A stretch of DNA of 64,000 nucleotides from Bugulina stolonifera (taxonomy: Eukaryota > Bryozoa > Gymnolaemata > Cheilostomatida > Bugulidae). The notes under the pieces were generated by a model. That model made no database searches. It was given only the letters and a program-made list of their open reading frames with translations, and was not told the origin of the DNA. The stretch spans positions 2,790,001 through 2,854,000 of the forward strand of contig OW285190.1 in assembly GCA_935421135.1 (NCBI GenBank), given 5' to 3'. Positions 1-11,940 of the stretch are shown here, one piece after another (position 1 is the first letter of the stretch; the number at the start of each line of letters is the position of its first letter). The translations under genes and the position numbers were made by a program.

Positions 1-565
1 ATGATTTTATTTCTCTATTAACAACATGTACATGTGTACCAATAATGCACATACGATGTTTTGCTACACCCTATTTAATTTCTGTGGTCATGTCACTGTC
101 ACTGTTTATCACCTAATGTATTTCAACCATTTGGTAATAAAACGCTATTGATCATAACTAGAAGTTGTCCTCTTCCAGAAAATCATTTAGGAGAGGGCAA
201 CTTCTGATTATGATCAATGGGCAACGGCAATGTTCAGCCCATAGAATTTAATGATTCAGTTCCACCTAGCCATTCCAAACACAACCAATATTAACTTAAG
301 TTGGATCGCCTTGACATAAGGAGTAATAGCTTCCCATCATACCATATAGGCTCAAGCTAAGTGGCCAGAGACGAAAACTGCATTAACTTTGTACAATTCA
401 TTTTGTGTGGCACTATGTTTTGGTACGTCATGTCGTTAAAAGGGTTACTTCAATTCTACATTATTATATAACAGGTTAAAGTTCATGGGCTATTAAAAAT
501 GCAAAAGCAACAGTTTTCGCATTAGCACGAATTAAAATTTATCCCATAGAACTAGTTACAATACT
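1..565. repeat. Left outer arm of a large foldback element
   Basis: This arm reads, as its reverse complement, into 4060-4615 with scattered mismatches and small indels along its length. Shared landmarks include the segment around 360-450 (matching about 4180-4260) and the hairpin at 147-218 (matching 4386-4456). Homology still holds at base 1, so the true end lies outside the window. It encloses further inverted repeats and no coding sequence. A non-autonomous foldback-type DNA transposon is the simplest reading; no transposase is present to name the family. Confidence 0.75.
147..218. repeat. Short hairpin inside the outer arm
   Basis: About 27 bases on each side are nearly complementary, around a loop of about 15 bases. 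The stem includes AGAAGTTGTCCTCT and its complement. The same hairpin is kept in the opposite arm. It could be a tiny MITE or a transcribed stem-loop; nothing shows expression. Confidence 0.6.
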
Positions 566-721
566 GGTGTATGAATTTTACTTATTCATCGACAATATTT
601 TTATAATACCAAGTGGTGGCCATTTTGAAAATAGTTTGCAGATACAGTTAGTGAATAAAGAAAATGTATTACAATGTAACACATACAATGTGCAATATAG
701 ACAATAATTATTAATAAAGGC

Positions 722-1290
722 TAAATTGGTAATCCACCAGTATATTATATGACTAGAAGATGACATTTTTACACAGTGTTGACATTTAACAGCCAATAAA
801 GCTTTTGTAACTTTTATATTACCTTTACCTAAGATCTACCAGCTAAAGTTTTTTAAGAGTCCTACTAAAGCTACTTAGGCTGACCTGAGGTCCATCCATC
901 TTTAAAGATCCCTTACATCCAAGCCTGTCTCTTTCTACACAGCACCAGTATATATACTGGTGCTGTGTAGAAAGAGACAGGCTTGACCTGAGGTCCATCC
1001 ATCTTTAAAGATCCCTTACATCCAAGCCTGTCTCTTTCTACACAGCACCAGTATATATACTGGTGCTGTGTAGAAAGAGACAGGCTTGGATGTAAGGGAT
1101 CTTTAAAGATGGATGGACCTCAGGTCAGCCTAAGTAGCTTTAGTAGGACTCTTAAAAAACTTTAGCTGGTAGATCTTAGGTAAAGGTAATATAAAAGTTA
1201 CAAAAGCTTTATTGGCTGTTAAATGTCAACACTGTGTAGAAATGTCATCTTCTAGTCATATAATATACTGGTGGATTACCAATTTAGCCT
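722..1290. repeat. Near-perfect palindrome with duplicated centre
   Basis: The segment from 722 reads inward to about 944 and is repeated as its reverse complement from 1064 to 1290. The centre motif CCAGTATATATACTGG occurs twice, at 945-960 and 1048-1063, each the centre of a local palindrome. The inner part (about 861-960) appears twice in direct order, as expected if a hairpin end was copied during repair or replication. No gene lies within. Confidence 0.85.
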
Positions 1291-1544
1291 TTGATTATCA
1301 TTTCACCGTTTTTGATTATCTATGAAGCCTCTGTAAACAGCACTTCCACCACCACGTTTTGTTTGTATGAAAGTAAGGTCATAAGGCATGGTTGTACCAG
1401 TGGAGAGTTCTAACATATTATCCACCTGTAAAAGACTCCATGGTTTTTATAGTCTGCTTCTTCGTTTAAGCCACGCATATTAAGCACAGCAACATGTTAC
1501 AAATAGCAAGTTGAGTAAGGTTCTACAATGCAATAGACCTAAAC

Positions 1545-2885
1545 AGCTTATGATTTGACAATAAACCATTATATCCACAACTTGCCGTGCAAATGAAGAA
1601 ACAGTTATACAAGTATTTTAAATAGATATCATGTAATATTGGTATGCAAAGAATATAATATCAAAGTCCTACTTTCAACTGATATTCATATAATTGATTA
1701 TTATATTTCACTGAGCTTAATTGACTGATGCAGATAAAGTTCAGCTAAACCAGTGTGAAAGCCATAAAACACTACAGTCGGTGAAAGTTATATTACGCAG
1801 ACCGCAGTTATCACTAAATAATTGATAAATGAAAATGTCCTACTATACTACATCTGTATACTTGTTTAAGTGATGCATTTTAATAATGTATACATGCAAC
1901 ATTAATCGAATTAGACTAAAGACAGTGTTTTGTTACAAAGGGGTACGTTGTTTGCCACATGACTACTAGGGGTACATAGGCTAAAAAAAGGTTGGGGACC
2001 CGTGATATAGCAGCATTCTATATTACACAAGCTATAGTAGTATATGTTTATTAAGTGGACATGATTGTGAATTTACGAGTACATTGTTGTGTATACTTAC
2101 AACTTACAAGCATTGCCATCCCCTTGAAACATGACATCTTGTGTATTATGTGTATATACATGTGTGACTTCAAAACTGATTGCAGTCTTTACCTTCAAAT
2201 TCAGTGGCAAAGGAACATTTGAAAACGAAAGTTTGAAACAGGATGTTTCAAAACCGGGGAATTCTAAACTGTGTAGAATTAAATTTAGAAGAGCATAGCT
2301 CATAGATAACAAATTTATTTTAGTGCTCTACAAGTTTGTTGTGAAAACCAGAAAAAAAACACAAGAATGAAAAAATATAATAATTAAAGTTCCGAGTTTG
2401 GAGGTTAGGGTTTGAGTTTGCGAATCGTCCAGTTATGAAACGTCTAGTCAGGTACCCCTTAGCAGTCATGTGGCATGCAGTGCATGTATACATTATCAAA
2501 ATGCATTAGTTAAACAAGTATACAAATTCAGTATGGTATGATATTTTTATTTATTGATTATTTAGTGATATTATAACTGCGTAACGTATTATAAAACTTT
2601 CATCTACTGTAGTGTTTTATGGCTTTGACACTGGTTAAGCTCAACTCTTTTTGCATCAGTCACCTAGGCTCAGTAAAATACAATTCAGTTAGATGGATAT
2701 CGGTTGAAAGTAGGACTTCGACATTACATGGATCATTGGTATGCAAATAATATACATGCATGTAATATATTATTTGCATACCAATGTTCCATGATATTTA
2801 TTTAAAATTGCTTGTATCACTGTTTCCTCATTTGCACAGCAAGTTGTGGATATAATGGTTTATTGTCAAATCATAAGCAGCTCCT
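1545..2885. repeat. Inverted repeat pair with spacer
   Basis: Bases about 1545-1965 and 2455-2885 are inverted copies, diverged by substitutions and small indels. Shared landmarks are the segment reading TATGATTTGACAATAAACC at one outer end and the TGTATACATTAT area at the inner ends. The roughly 490-bp spacer holds no gene. A small extra palindrome (about 2738-2786) interrupts the right arm. This is nested inside the larger foldback. Confidence 0.7.
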
Positions 2886-3284
2886 CAGCAAAATATCATC
2901 CTAGACAGGTTGATTATTATAAAACGATAATTATTGTTACAATAAAGATTTGAACTACATGTAATTAATGGTTAAATTTGCTGTTGGATAAAATAAACAG
3001 CTTCCCCCGAATAATTTTTTATGAAGAACAAAGGCTATCTAGAATTTCTACACTTCCGAACTTCTATAATTATAAATCCCTTGATTAAAAAAACATCACT
3101 GTATACCCGACCTCTTTTAGCCTAGGTACCCCTTAGCAGTTATGTAGCAAACAACGTACCCCTTTGTAGCAAACAATTTACCCCTTTGTAATACGCACAC
3201 ATGTATATCTACATGTATATGTGCATGGCTATGTACATGTAATACAATCATGTACCTCTACATGTACCAAGTAACCAAGTTACC

Positions 3285-3625
3285 AAGTTACACTCATTTT
3301 TGTATGGATCCTTGGTTTTTCATGTTTGAATATGTTACAGCCAATCTTGTAATACCAAATCTATGACCAGCAGGCTGTTGGTTTTACTTATTGTTAGATT
3401 TATATATGTATACAATGTACACGTATACATTCTCTGATAAGTAACCCACCCCTATATATCATCCAACCATACAATCACATATACAGGTACATTGTATACG
3501 TATATAAACCTAGCAATAAGTAAAGCCAACAGCCTGCTGGTTGTAGAATTGGTATTACCAGGAGTGGCCGTAACACATTAAAATAGAAAAAACCAAGGAT
3601 CCACACAGAATAGGTGTAACTTGGT
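3285..3625. repeat. Inverted repeat (hairpin), about 140-bp arms
   Basis: Bases about 3290-3430 pair with about 3480-3620. Paired landmarks are GGATCCTTGGTTTTT with its complement near 3590, and CAGCAGGCTGTTGG with its complement near 3527. The loop is about 50 bp. No coding sequence. Confidence 0.7.
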
Positions 3626-3642
3626 TATTTTGTACGAATGTG

Positions 3643-3925
3643 CAAATGTTCGAAAAAGACAGTTCGAAACGAGACGTTTCGAAAGTGTACAGTTCAACAA
3701 CGCACAGTTCAAAATTCCTAACCCCATGCCCCAACCACCAGATTTCAACTAATTTTTGCTTTAAATACTATTTTTTTCATTTAATCAATTATATTAATTA
3801 AATAAAATTAATTATCAGCAAGTTTTGTTCTTCTAAATGTAATCGACACAGTTTCGAGCTGTGCTGTTTCATACTGTCCAGTATTGTAAAACGTCCTGTT
3901 TCGAACTGCCTTTTTCAAAATTTCC
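3643..3925. mobile_element. MITE-like element with GTTCGAAAAAGACAGTTCGAA-type ends
   Basis: The left end has GTTCGAAAAAGACAGTTCGAAAC near 3649 and the right end has the inverted counterpart near 3897-3920, each followed inward by further short copies of the same TTCGAA words. Related end sequence recurs near 8490-8565, and a more degraded version at 2215-2450. There is no coding content, so this is likely a non-autonomous DNA transposon family. Exact ends and target duplication are not clear. Confidence 0.5.
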
Positions 3926-4059
3926 CTCTACCGTTATCAGGCCAGGGGCATTACTCTAGTGGCATGCAAATCCCATAGTATTTTATTCAGTATCTTATCC
4001 ATACTTGTGACTTTGTATATTAGCAACTATTAGACTACTACTACAATTTCTAGTTTATA

Positions 4060-4615
4060 AATAGTTCTATAAATTTTAATTCATGCTTATGCGAGAACTG
4101 TTGGCTTTGCATTTTTAGTAGTTCGTGAACTTTTAGTTGTTATATAATAATGTAGAATAGAATTACCCTTTTAACGACATGACATACCAAAACATACTGC
4201 TACAGAAAATGAATTGTACAAAGTTAATGCAGTTTTCGTCTCTGGCCACTTTGCTTGAACCTATTTGGTAATAATGGGAAGCTATACTCCTCATGTCAAG
4301 GTGATACAAGGTAAGCTAATATTGGTTGTGTTTGAAATGGCAAAGTAGAGCTGAACCATAGAATTCTATGGGCTGAACATTGCCCATTGATCATAATTAG
4401 AAGTTGTCCTCTCTGAAATGATCTCTTGAGAGAGGACAACTTCTAAATATGACCAATAGCTTATCAGTACCAAATGGTTGAAATACATTATTTGTAAAAA
4501 ACAGTGTCACTGACATGGCCACAGAATTGAGATAGGGCCGAGCAAAATATTGTATATGTGCATTATTGATATACCAGTACATGTCATTAATACAGAAAAA
4601 TTTTATTGTTCTTCC
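4060..4615. repeat. Right outer arm of the large foldback element
   Basis: Inverted partner of 1-565, ending where homology with base 1 of the window runs out. It carries its own copy of the short hairpin at 4386-4456 (stem about 28 bp). No gene. Confidence 0.75.
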
Positions 4616-7600
4616 TGTTCATCTGGTACTCCCTTGAATTTTCTACTAGGTTCGATATTAAACTTACAGTATGCAATACAACTGGCCAACTGCAACTGAT
4701 TCAGAAAACTGATAATGAACTCAGTGAAAGTTCACAAACAAAATGTTGTGTGGTCACAGGATGTGGAATTGTAGGTTAGTCTAAAATAGATGAAATAATT
4801 TTCGAAGAGCAAAATTTTGGTTTTAAGCATTATTTTAGGGATGTGATATAATGCATGTTAGTACATGTACTTGTATGTTTGTATTATTGCTTAATAACTT
4901 GATTCAATTATTGCGACATATGCTAACTACATGTAAATGCTAGCTAAATACTAATTCTCTGACTAGCAACCCGTAATAGGGCAATCTATTGGAATTTACA
5001 TAGTTATACATATACATGCAGATGTACATATTCGGGCTGTGTCTGCTTTCTTACTAAAATATTTATTTGCCACAATCTTCCTGTAGGATCAGGTCTTTGG
5101 TTGTACACAGATATCTCAGTGTGTGGAAGTTAATTTCAATAATCAAAACAGAAGATGTGTCAATACAGGTTGCACTAGAATTGGCAGACAGGGGTGAAGC
5201 AGCCGTAAAGAAAGAATCGACAGAAACAAGGCCATTATGCAACAGGCTGCATTAGTTGGTAGCAGACTATAGAAGAGAAAATATGGAAGACTTTCTAAAA
5301 GCGTTTGGCCATTGCATCGCATATTTTACCAATAGAGATAAAATATGTAATACTAGCTTTGAAATCAATGCGTGTCAGCCATTTATGGTCAAGTCAAAAC
5401 CTGTTCATTTGTAGGTGCCACGTAAAACCACTTTCAATTTAATCAATCGTGTCTAATTGTGTATTGGATTATGCTTTTTGTTTCAAGAAGAAGTACACAA
5501 TATAATGTTTAGGTGCCTAAATAATTGGAGTTCCCCATTTCAATAGTTTTATTTGGTTTGGTTTAATAAGTAGTTGACACAAACATGTATCATCATCGAT
5601 TAAAGTGGCAACAGACTACGACCAACAATAAACAGAGAGAAGACAACTTCTGCAAGAACTGAAAACATTGAAATGATAACAGTGTAGCTAGGTGGGCATG
5701 AACTTTTACAAAAATATACGGGGTGTATGCTATATTATTTTTAATGGAGGCCTATGCCAGAAATACCATGCATGTATGTACGGTATGCACTATACAAATC
5801 ATCACTAGCACCCGAATTCTTTGCAACGTCACAAGATTGGCCAATTACTAAGGAGAAGACTCTGTGGTTTTTGCTGCTTTTTGGTGACATACAGCAAACT
5901 TATGAATACAAGGTTGGTAGAAAGAATAGATCTTTTCTACTCTAGAAAGAGTTTAGGCAACAAGAAGACAATATTGCTGTTCAAATGTGAACACTCTGAT
6001 AATTTACATACATGTAGTATATGTTGTTTGTACATGGTATTGGCATCATTTGCGCTGCACATGTTATGTACATGTACATGTACATGTGGGTATACAGTGC
6101 TCCAAACCCGCTAGTACAATATATGCTACGACCATCTAAGTGCAAAGCAACAGACAACAGAGGATTTATTATACAGTTGAGAAACAATATAATTTTAAGT
6201 TATATGGATATACCCATATATACTCGTACATCATGACCATGTGTGTTCAGGCGGACACAGTCCTGTGAGACTAAACAAGGTTGAACACAGCACATCACCT
6301 GTACTGAAACCCCATGGGAATTGCACCCATTCACAATTTGTGTCAACCCGAGACATATTCCGCTGTTAAAAATGAATTCTATCGAACATAACTCTATTTT
6401 AGGCCTATGCACTACTGGTTAGTGATGTGTACAAGAACAATGTTAATCCCTTTTTGTACATTGTCAGAGTGCAACATGTTCTTAACAAAGATCCCATTAA
6501 AGATGCGTGTATCTTGTTTACACTAACAGAGCATTACGTAGAAGTACCTGTGGTACAATCACTACCATTAACATGTTAAATTCTTTGAATCGCAAAATAT
6601 AATTTATATAGCAGAATCAGACGTTGGGCAGTACCAAAAAAGTTAGACAATGACATTTTTAGATGGAATTCTGAGGAGTTGAAATAGTTTTTCATCGTTA
6701 ATCGAAAGCATGTGGTCATTCAACATCTATAGAGAGAATACTGCGCCCATATCTGCATGTCAGTTTTCTCAAAAAGGTAAACTATGAAACTGAAAAATGG
6801 TCAACTCATTAAGTGGATTTAAACCTAAGCATTATTAACCATTACCCCATTGCAACTTGTTAGCCTTAAAAAAATTAGCTGTTCACCAACAAGATAGAGT
6901 CCAAGTCCATTAGGTTTAATACAGCACAAGGCTTTGTCTTGAAGCTGTTTACTGCTGAACTTGGATTTCACCACGTTAACTTTGCAAGTAAGAGAGGGAG
7001 GCAGGAGGCAGAGAGATTGTGAGCAGAGAGATTGTGAGGCAGACTGTAAATACCTGTAAGTCTATTACTATTATGCCATTCACAGCAATGCAACTGAAAG
7101 TAATGTGAAACATGTACTACTATGCGTAACCTCTAATGTAAGCAAATGGGATGGTGCATTTATATCTACATGTTAGCCAGAGATGCAAAAAATAGGATCA
7201 CTGACGATAGAAATCATATCTGTAATAGAAGGTGGAATGCTTGTAGACAGTCAACGCACTTGAAAAGACTAGTGCATACATAGAGCTGATGACGGTCAGA
7301 ATGTCCATAGTTCACTAGGCCTGTTCGAAGGTGACCGCTTCACAGCTGTGATGTCTATAATTGAGGCAGACAGAAGAGAGATGTACCATGCTCCCACTAA
7401 TTGTTTGACAACGCTAGAAGATGGGAGTCCTATTTCAACCGACTCGTACTCCTACAATCAGTGATGAATACGTCAGAAATAATAAGCTTTGCTGAATAAA
7501 CAAGGATACTTACAATACTCACTTATGTGAGCTCCCAATGCATCTTATTGATTCTAATACTCATATACATGTATGGCAGAAAAGCATGTGTGTAACTACT

Positions 7601-8880
7601 TGGTATACTAGCAACTAGTTTTTCTCAACTTGAGCCAAAGTGTGTTTAGGTCAAGTAAACTAACGGCAGCAAACAAGCTGTGGACATACGGTGGAGCATA
7701 AATATTTTAGAAAGTCAATAGTACAAACATGGTATTAGAAAATAGAGTTTCAAAACTAACACAATCACAGCACCAGTGAGATGTAATTTTCCTGCTGCAT
7801 AATACGCCGGTCAATTTGCTGTGTATTAGCCTACAATTAATAGGATAGTGATAAGTATCTGTTGAATAAAAAAATAAAGGCAAACAGTTAAGAACTTTAA
7901 GGTGAGGTTTGACTAAAAATTCACTGTTAACATGACAAATAAAACAAAAGTGTGTACAGATGACGTCATGAGATGAAATAGCCACCATGCCATGCCATTA
8001 ACTAGACTTTCACTTTGACTACAAATTTACAACTATTAAATTATTATTATAATATGCATAATAGCATAATACTACATTTTTTTTTCTAATAAAGCATGAT
8101 CCTATAATAATACTAAGCATTACAGCTAAAGTAATTATATTATATTATAAATAATCCATTTGGTAATTCTAAGTTTTAGAAGTCAAGCTTTAAATTAAAA
8201 AAATACTCGGCTTTACTTAACACCAGATCATTGACAAGGTTATGGTGAAATAAAGTTGTAACACTCGTTTCACTCTATAGTCATGGTTTATTCAACACAG
8301 TATTCTACATAAAAGTAGAACAACGATTATTACATAAAAAAATTAGAGAAACTTGATTACTTGTGCAACTTTACAAAGAAAAGCTACATTATTGACAGGA
8401 AACGGAAACGCTACTCTTTGCATACCCTATCGGCAAAAGCTTCGCAATACAAAATAAAAGTTGCTGTAGAGTTGTCTTCTTTTTGACGTTTTCGATCTCT
8501 CCGGTTGTGAACTGTCCGGTTTCGGAATGTCTTTTTTCGAACTGTCTTTTTCGAACACTCGCACATTCACTAGCAGTAGGGTGTCTACTAGCATTACTAG
8601 CCTAGCCTATGTCTGATGTAACAAAATACATTGTAGAAGGCAGTCTTTCTTATGAGTATGGGTCAGCTACCAAAAAGCGTGAGATCAGGGGCAGAAATGG
8701 GAAGCAATGAACCGCCTCGCCTAGGTCCTGCAGTATTCTGATATGGGAAGCCGGCAGCTTGACACACCACATGTATACTCAGCCTTATTAGCTGACAAGT
8801 TACATGTATGCGTGTTTGCGGGAATATAAGTAATCATGCTGTAAAGTTGGCCAATGGTCAAATGACTGTGTTGCCTTAAC
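4616..8880. other. Intergenic, no gene recognised
   Basis: Reading both strands I find only short unrelated open frames (under about 100 codons), with no recognisable domain and no consistent splice structure. Small features are a (TGTACA)-type run near 6060-6085 and MITE-like end sequence near 8490-8565. Confidence 0.6.
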
Positions 8881-8928
8881 ATAGCAGTGTAGATCCAATC
8901 GTGAAATAAAATAACAATCTGCCTCTAC

Positions 8929-9201
8929 CTAGTAATGGTCCAAGGCACCTAGAATTTTGTGCAACACCTTCTGTTTATTGAAGATTTTTCTTTCAAAGGC
9001 ATGCAGCCAACGCACTGAGATTCTAGTCACGCTGGTACCATGTGATCTAATGCTGGTATGTGTTTCACCCAATAACGCAGAACATAAAGCACTAGTCTTC
9101 ATCTCCTGTATCTTGGTAAAGAGCCAAGGGCAAAGTTCAGCACAAAAAATCTTGGAGACAATGTAAAGCATTTGTACCCAACTCACTGAGGGTGGTGACA
9201 T
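8929..9201 (-). pseudogene. Decayed coding remnant shared with the large repeat
   Basis: A 90-codon open frame on the minus strand has the same reading-frame words as the plus-strand region about 19020-19310 in unit 0 and its counterparts at 42300-42600 and 54670-54960. Shared words include WVQML, LLG, HTSI and WLHAFERK. Across these copies the frame is broken by stops, so this is a relic rather than a gene. I do not recognise the family; a transposon-encoded protein is possible. It lies next to the dead peptide-gene copy in the same inverted block. Confidence 0.35.
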
Positions 9202-9479
9202 GCTTAACTGGCAGTAGCTGGTACAGCATTGGAAAGAGAAGTAATGTTGACATGTAACCTTGTGTTAGGACAAATCAACATTACATATTCCTATGTTATT
9301 CATGTCAGCCATGACTGCGGAATTTTCAACATTGCTGGCCTTGAAATAACAATAAACTCAAAGTCATACTATACTAAACTGTATGTTGTTTGCATACATC
9401 ATGTATATAACATTACGTTGTGTTGCAGTGTACAAGCTCTGGGAAGACATGACTTAAATTTAATTGTATTGTATTTTAG

Positions 9480-10035
9480 AATTAAGATGCACTTGTTTGT
9501 TGAAGGTCATAACACTCTTCCATCAGGTAAAATAATATACTTTATTCTCTGGTAAAAAATGAAACTGTGTCATACATGCAAAATTACCATAACATTCTTA
9601 CTATCTAATTGGCATGAAGCTAAGCAATCGGTGATATACATATATTTATCATGTTTATAACTACACTGCGCTGGCATCAATTCGATCTGAATTGTCAGAT
9701 ACTATGTACACTGAAGATACGGGAAAGATCACTTGCCCCATTTCGAATTTAGATGAAATCTCCAGTTCTGCAACTTACAGTTAGTTAATTAATATTCTCC
9801 ATAAAATTGAAAATGATGAAGGCCTTCTTCTTTGCTATGCTGGTGGTTGTTATGCTTGGAAATGCTTGGAAATGCTTGGAAATTGTAAGAAAAATTCTTG
9901 CCCATATTTAATGAACTCAATATGATGTAAAGCAAAAATGAATTACTTTCAAACAGAATCCATACCACCTGGTATCATAGCTGTCTAACATAGGGGAAGC
10001 ATTTGACAATTTGTGTTTTGCAGCACTAAAAATTA
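9480..10035 (+). pseudogene. Dead plus-strand copy of the secreted cysteine-rich peptide gene
   Basis: This is an inverted relative of the minus-strand peptide genes at 15659-16142 and 39400-39867. The noncoding first exon is recognisable and ends at 9526 with its GT donor. The signal-peptide exon starts at ATG 9813 (MMKAFFFAMLVVVMLG). It is not functional: the splice acceptor before this exon reads ccAT instead of ccAG, and the end of the exon is replaced by three copies of TGCTTGGAAA. Homology to the second intron stops at about 10035 where the pentanucleotide microsatellite begins, so the cysteine exon is gone. No TATA box is seen upstream. Confidence 0.75.
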
Positions 10036-10592
10036 GGATAGGATGAAATAGAAAAGAATAAAAAAGAATGGAATAGAATGGAAATAGAATGGAAATAGAA
10101 TAGAAATAGAACGGAAATAGAATGGAAATAGAACGAAAATAGAATGGAATGGAAAGGATGGGATGGGATGGTATGGGATGGGATTAGATGGGATTGAATG
10201 GAATGGAATGGAATGGATGGTATGGAATGGAATGGAATGAAATGAAATGGAATAGAATAGAATAGAATAGAATAGAATAGAATAGAATAGAATAGAATAG
10301 AATAGAATAGAATAGGATAGGATAGGATAGGATAGGATAGGATAGGATAGGATAGGATAGGATAGGATAGGATAGGATAGGATAGGATAGGATAGGATAG
10401 GATAGGATAGGATAGAATAGGATAGAATAGGATAGAATAGAATAGAATAGAATAGAATGGAATAGAATGGAACAGAATAGAATAGAATAGAATAGAATAT
10501 AATAGAATAGAATAGAATAGAATAGAATAAGATAGAATAGAATAGAATAGAATAGGATAGAATAGAATATAATAGAATGGAATAGAATAGAT
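10036..10592. repeat. Pentanucleotide microsatellite (GGATA/GAATA)n
   Basis: About 110 tandem pentamers, with a block of GGATA flanked by GAATA blocks and degenerate GGAAT-type pentamers at the left edge. The complement is (TATTC/TATCC)n, the same word family as the array at 14195-14738. The long minus-strand open frame here is only translated repeat (Ser-Ile-Leu-Phe-Tyr). Confidence 0.95.
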
Positions 10593-10956
10593 GATGTGCA
10601 TAAGATAATAAATTATGATAGAAATTATCGGTGCAATTGATAAAAAGCGCATGGTTTTCCTTGCTAAAAACTGACGCCGGCAGCTACCACAATGATGTTT
10701 AGTGCTGGTGGATATATTTAATTAGAGATAATTGATAGTAAGTTGATAATTGATCATCATTAGCATGTTTCACGCACAGTTATACAGTTATATGATTATT
10801 GTTCTTTCTGGAATTTTCTAGAACTTCAAAGCTGTAATAAATGTAGGCAGAGGCTGAGAAAGCCCCATAGTCCAGTTCAAAAGTGTAGTTCCAGCGAAAT
10901 CATTGTAGAAAATTGGCCAGCCCTCACCCTACCCAATGGAGACGCTTAGAGACGCT
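10593..10956. other. Unique spacer, nothing recognised
   Basis: No open frame, repeat or RNA signature stands out between the microsatellite and the start of homology to the 12.36-kb unit at about 10957. Confidence 0.5.
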
Positions 10957-11802
10957 TAGATTTATTACTGATAAGCATTGTACCTATTCTTAGTTACGAG
11001 CGATGATTATAATCACATTTAAACATTAGTAGATTAATTGTAATAATTAATCCGATGCTACGTACGTTTAAATTAAAATGTAATAAATAATGATATAGGA
11101 TCATAGACTACTATATTCTATTCTAGAACGCTGTCCATGAACAAAGCAAACATACCCAAAAGATAGAATATAATACGTAGATAGTATGTAGATATGTCGA
11201 TATGTCATTTCAGTTGTTAAGCAGCATAGTAAACAAGCATTGACTTAAATGGGTCTATGTGGGTCGTCTTTAGTAGTCAGTGAACTGCTAGTACCTGTTA
11301 ATCCTTCATGTAATGAGAAGGCCTAGCAACACTCATGGGCTCTTCATTTTGGAGACGGGAGTTGTCTTAGGATGACAGTACTAGGACCCAAAAACCATTA
11401 CGGTATTTGACGCTAGTAACAGTTATATAATCTTACATAGTACAAGAGGTGAAGACGGATTGTTATTTTATTTTAGAATTATACGGACACTATTACACAA
11501 TGTTTGTGCAATTAGGTCATTTGGCAGTTGTAGAAAATATTATCATGACCAGTCATATTACTGCAAATGTATAACTTCTCCAGATGACTGGAGATTCACA
11601 TTGTGCTTCTGGATTCCTCTCCTGTAGATGCGAATATGCAACCTACGTTTTAAAACAACAAATTGATGTTCCTTTATTCGTTAATTATTCATATTCATAA
11701 GAGTAGGGTAGCGCTGGGACGCAGCACTGTAATGGTATTTCTCCATTGCAGAGTTCGATTTGATATGGAACTACCAATATATTTGCACGCTAGATGAGTG
11801 CC

Positions 11803-11940
11803 TCTGGTAGCATGAGGGCACGCAGCCGAGAAAGACAGCACCTGATCACTTAGCAAGTGAATGAATACATGCTACCACCAAACCAGCTCAGCAAAACTTC
11901 AATAAAGAATTACCACTGGCATACAGTAGACATGCCATGA
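11803..11940 (+). repeat. Unit 0 version of the block shared with the Polinton pX tail
   Basis: It corresponds to 28392-28531 in the Polinton and 35108-35247 in unit 1, but with about ten differences including a 2-base deletion. It contains an AATAAAG motif. No function is evident in the array context. Confidence 0.8.

Noticed and set aside
10026..10652. 208-codon minus-strand frame
   Set aside because: Translation of a pentanucleotide microsatellite; no composition of a real protein.
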